Shown here piece after piece: positions 63,532-64,000 of a stretch of 64,000 bases of DNA (positions are counted from its first letter, which is position 1; every line of letters begins with the position of its first letter). The position numbers were made by a program, and so were the translations under genes. Origin of the DNA: Cellulomonas sp. S1-8 (GTDB lineage Bacteria; Actinomycetota; Actinomycetes; Actinomycetales; Cellulomonadaceae); NCBI RefSeq assembly GCF_026184235.1, contig NZ_CP110806.1, positions 248,001 to 312,000 on the forward strand, given 5' to 3'. Below the pieces are notes generated by a model. That model made no database searches. It saw nothing but the letters and a program-made list of their open reading frames with translations, and was not told the origin of the DNA.

Positions 63532-64000
63532 TCAGGCGGTGCAGGTCGGCGACAGGCTCGTCGGCGGCGCGCCGCTCCCGATGAAGCCGAACGTGGTGGT
63601 CCCGCCGGCCGGCAGGTTGCCGTTCCAGGCGGCGTTGCGGACGACGGCGTTGTCACCCGTCGGTGCGTACACGCCGCTCCACAGCTGGTCGACGCGCGCG
63701 CTGCTCAGCGACCAGGCCACGCTCCAGCCGGTGGTCGGGCTGCCACCGGCACGCACCGTGACCTCACCCTGGTAGCCGCCGGGCCACGCGTTCACCGTCG
63801 TGTACGTCGCGGAGCAGGCGCCCGCCGGCGTCGGGGTGGTGGACGGGGTGGGAGTCGGCGTCGGCGACGGCGTACCGGTCGGGCCGGTCGGCGTGGGGGT
63901 CGGCGTCGGTGTGGGCGTGGGGGTGGGAGTCGGCGTGGGAGTCGGCGTCGGCGTCGGTGTGGGGGTCGGCGTCGGTGTGGGTGTCGGGTTCGTCGACGTC
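63532..64000 (-). CDS. Secreted enzyme C-terminus: Pro-Thr linker and CBM2 (cellulose-binding)
   Basis: The C-terminal ~156 residues of a gene that continues beyond the right edge. A P-T-P-T-P-T linker (coded by tandem ACGCCGACTCCC-like repeats, 63830-63990) is followed by a family 2 carbohydrate-binding module: A-C-S-A-T-Y-T-T-V-N-A-W-P-G-G-Y-Q-G-E-V-T-V, G-W-S-V-A-W-S-L, N-A-A-W-N-G-N-L-P-A-G-G-T-T-T-F-G-F-I-G-S and a terminal P-T-C-T-A; the two cysteines form the usual disulfide. The three surface Trp residues (Trp in N-A-W, L-W-S-G, A-W-N) are those that bind cellulose. The catalytic domain is outside the window, probably a cellulase, xylanase or lytic monooxygenase. Confidence 0.92.
   Translation of the reverse strand, partial: TSTNPTPTPTPTPTPTPTPTPTPTPTPTPTPTPTPTPTGPTGTPSPTPTPTPSTTPTPAGACSATYTTVNAWPGGYQGEVTVRAGGSPTTGWSVAWSLSSARVDQLWSGVYAPTGDNAVVRNAAWNGNLPAGGTTTFGFIGSGAPPTSLSPTCTA

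Overview
The window is very GC-rich throughout, with short intergenic gaps, many GTG starts and 4-bp ATGA/GTGA start-stop overlaps. Together with mycothiol-type DinB proteins, Gls24/Asp23 clusters and, at the right edge, the C-terminus of a CBM2 cellulose-binding protein preceded by a Pro-Thr linker, this points to an actinobacterium of the Cellulomonas type (genus inferred, not proven). I see no tRNA, rRNA, CRISPR array or intact insertion sequence; the content is mostly chromosomal.

Layout. 1-3.4 kb: start of an ABC exporter divergent from a MarR regulator, a VOC protein, a class A beta-lactamase lipoprotein and a YdjM-type membrane protein. 3.7-11.9 kb: an iron-box-controlled hydroxamate siderophore operon (DesA-, DesB-, DesC-, DesD-like) that continues without a gap into a cytoplasmic penicillin-acylase-family Ntn hydrolase and a second DesC-like acyltransferase. 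12-16.4 kb: a DUF4230 protein, a NarL-type two-component pair and a divergent ABC-2 exporter. 16.4-20.8 kb: a repeat-bounded non-coding stretch, a large Fe-S membrane oxidoreductase and a CrtI-like FAD enzyme. 21.2-28 kb: a complete Mrp cation/proton antiporter operon with A and B fused. 28-29.7 kb: a CmtR-like metal sensor with a CDF exporter, and a DUF4235 protein. 29.8-34 kb: a TPP riboswitch followed by thiBPQ. 34-39.2 kb: an SRPBCC protein, a MarR/FMN-reductase pair, a GNAT, a YgjV-like protein and an Nramp Mn transporter. 39.2-42 kb: a six-gene Asp23/Gls24 envelope-stress cluster behind a Crp/GlxR-type site. 42-44.2 kb: an ECF42-type sigma factor with two YCII/DGPF proteins. 44.3-50.3 kb: a PfpI protein, a LAATG-anchored glycine-rich surface protein, a NUDIX protein, a small protein paired with a DUF6895-like alpha/alpha-barrel protein, and a DUF3800 protein in a lower-GC patch. 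50.5-64 kb: small metabolic and stress genes, an EntS-like MFS exporter, a BLUF photoreceptor, a heterodimeric ABC exporter, a GGDEF-EAL protein, an SDR, a universal stress protein, two FluC/CrcB subunits and the CBM2 protein.

Common themes are metal handling (siderophore, Mn, Cd/Pb/Zn, possibly an iron-regulated MFS exporter), ion homeostasis (Mrp, fluoride) and envelope stress. Several promoters look leaderless, with a TANNNT -10 box 6-8 bases before the start codon. At least three families of dispersed palindromic repeats occur, one of which lies inside the thiQ reading frame. The most interesting items are the acylase-containing siderophore operon, the small-protein/DUF6895-like pair, and the repeat families.
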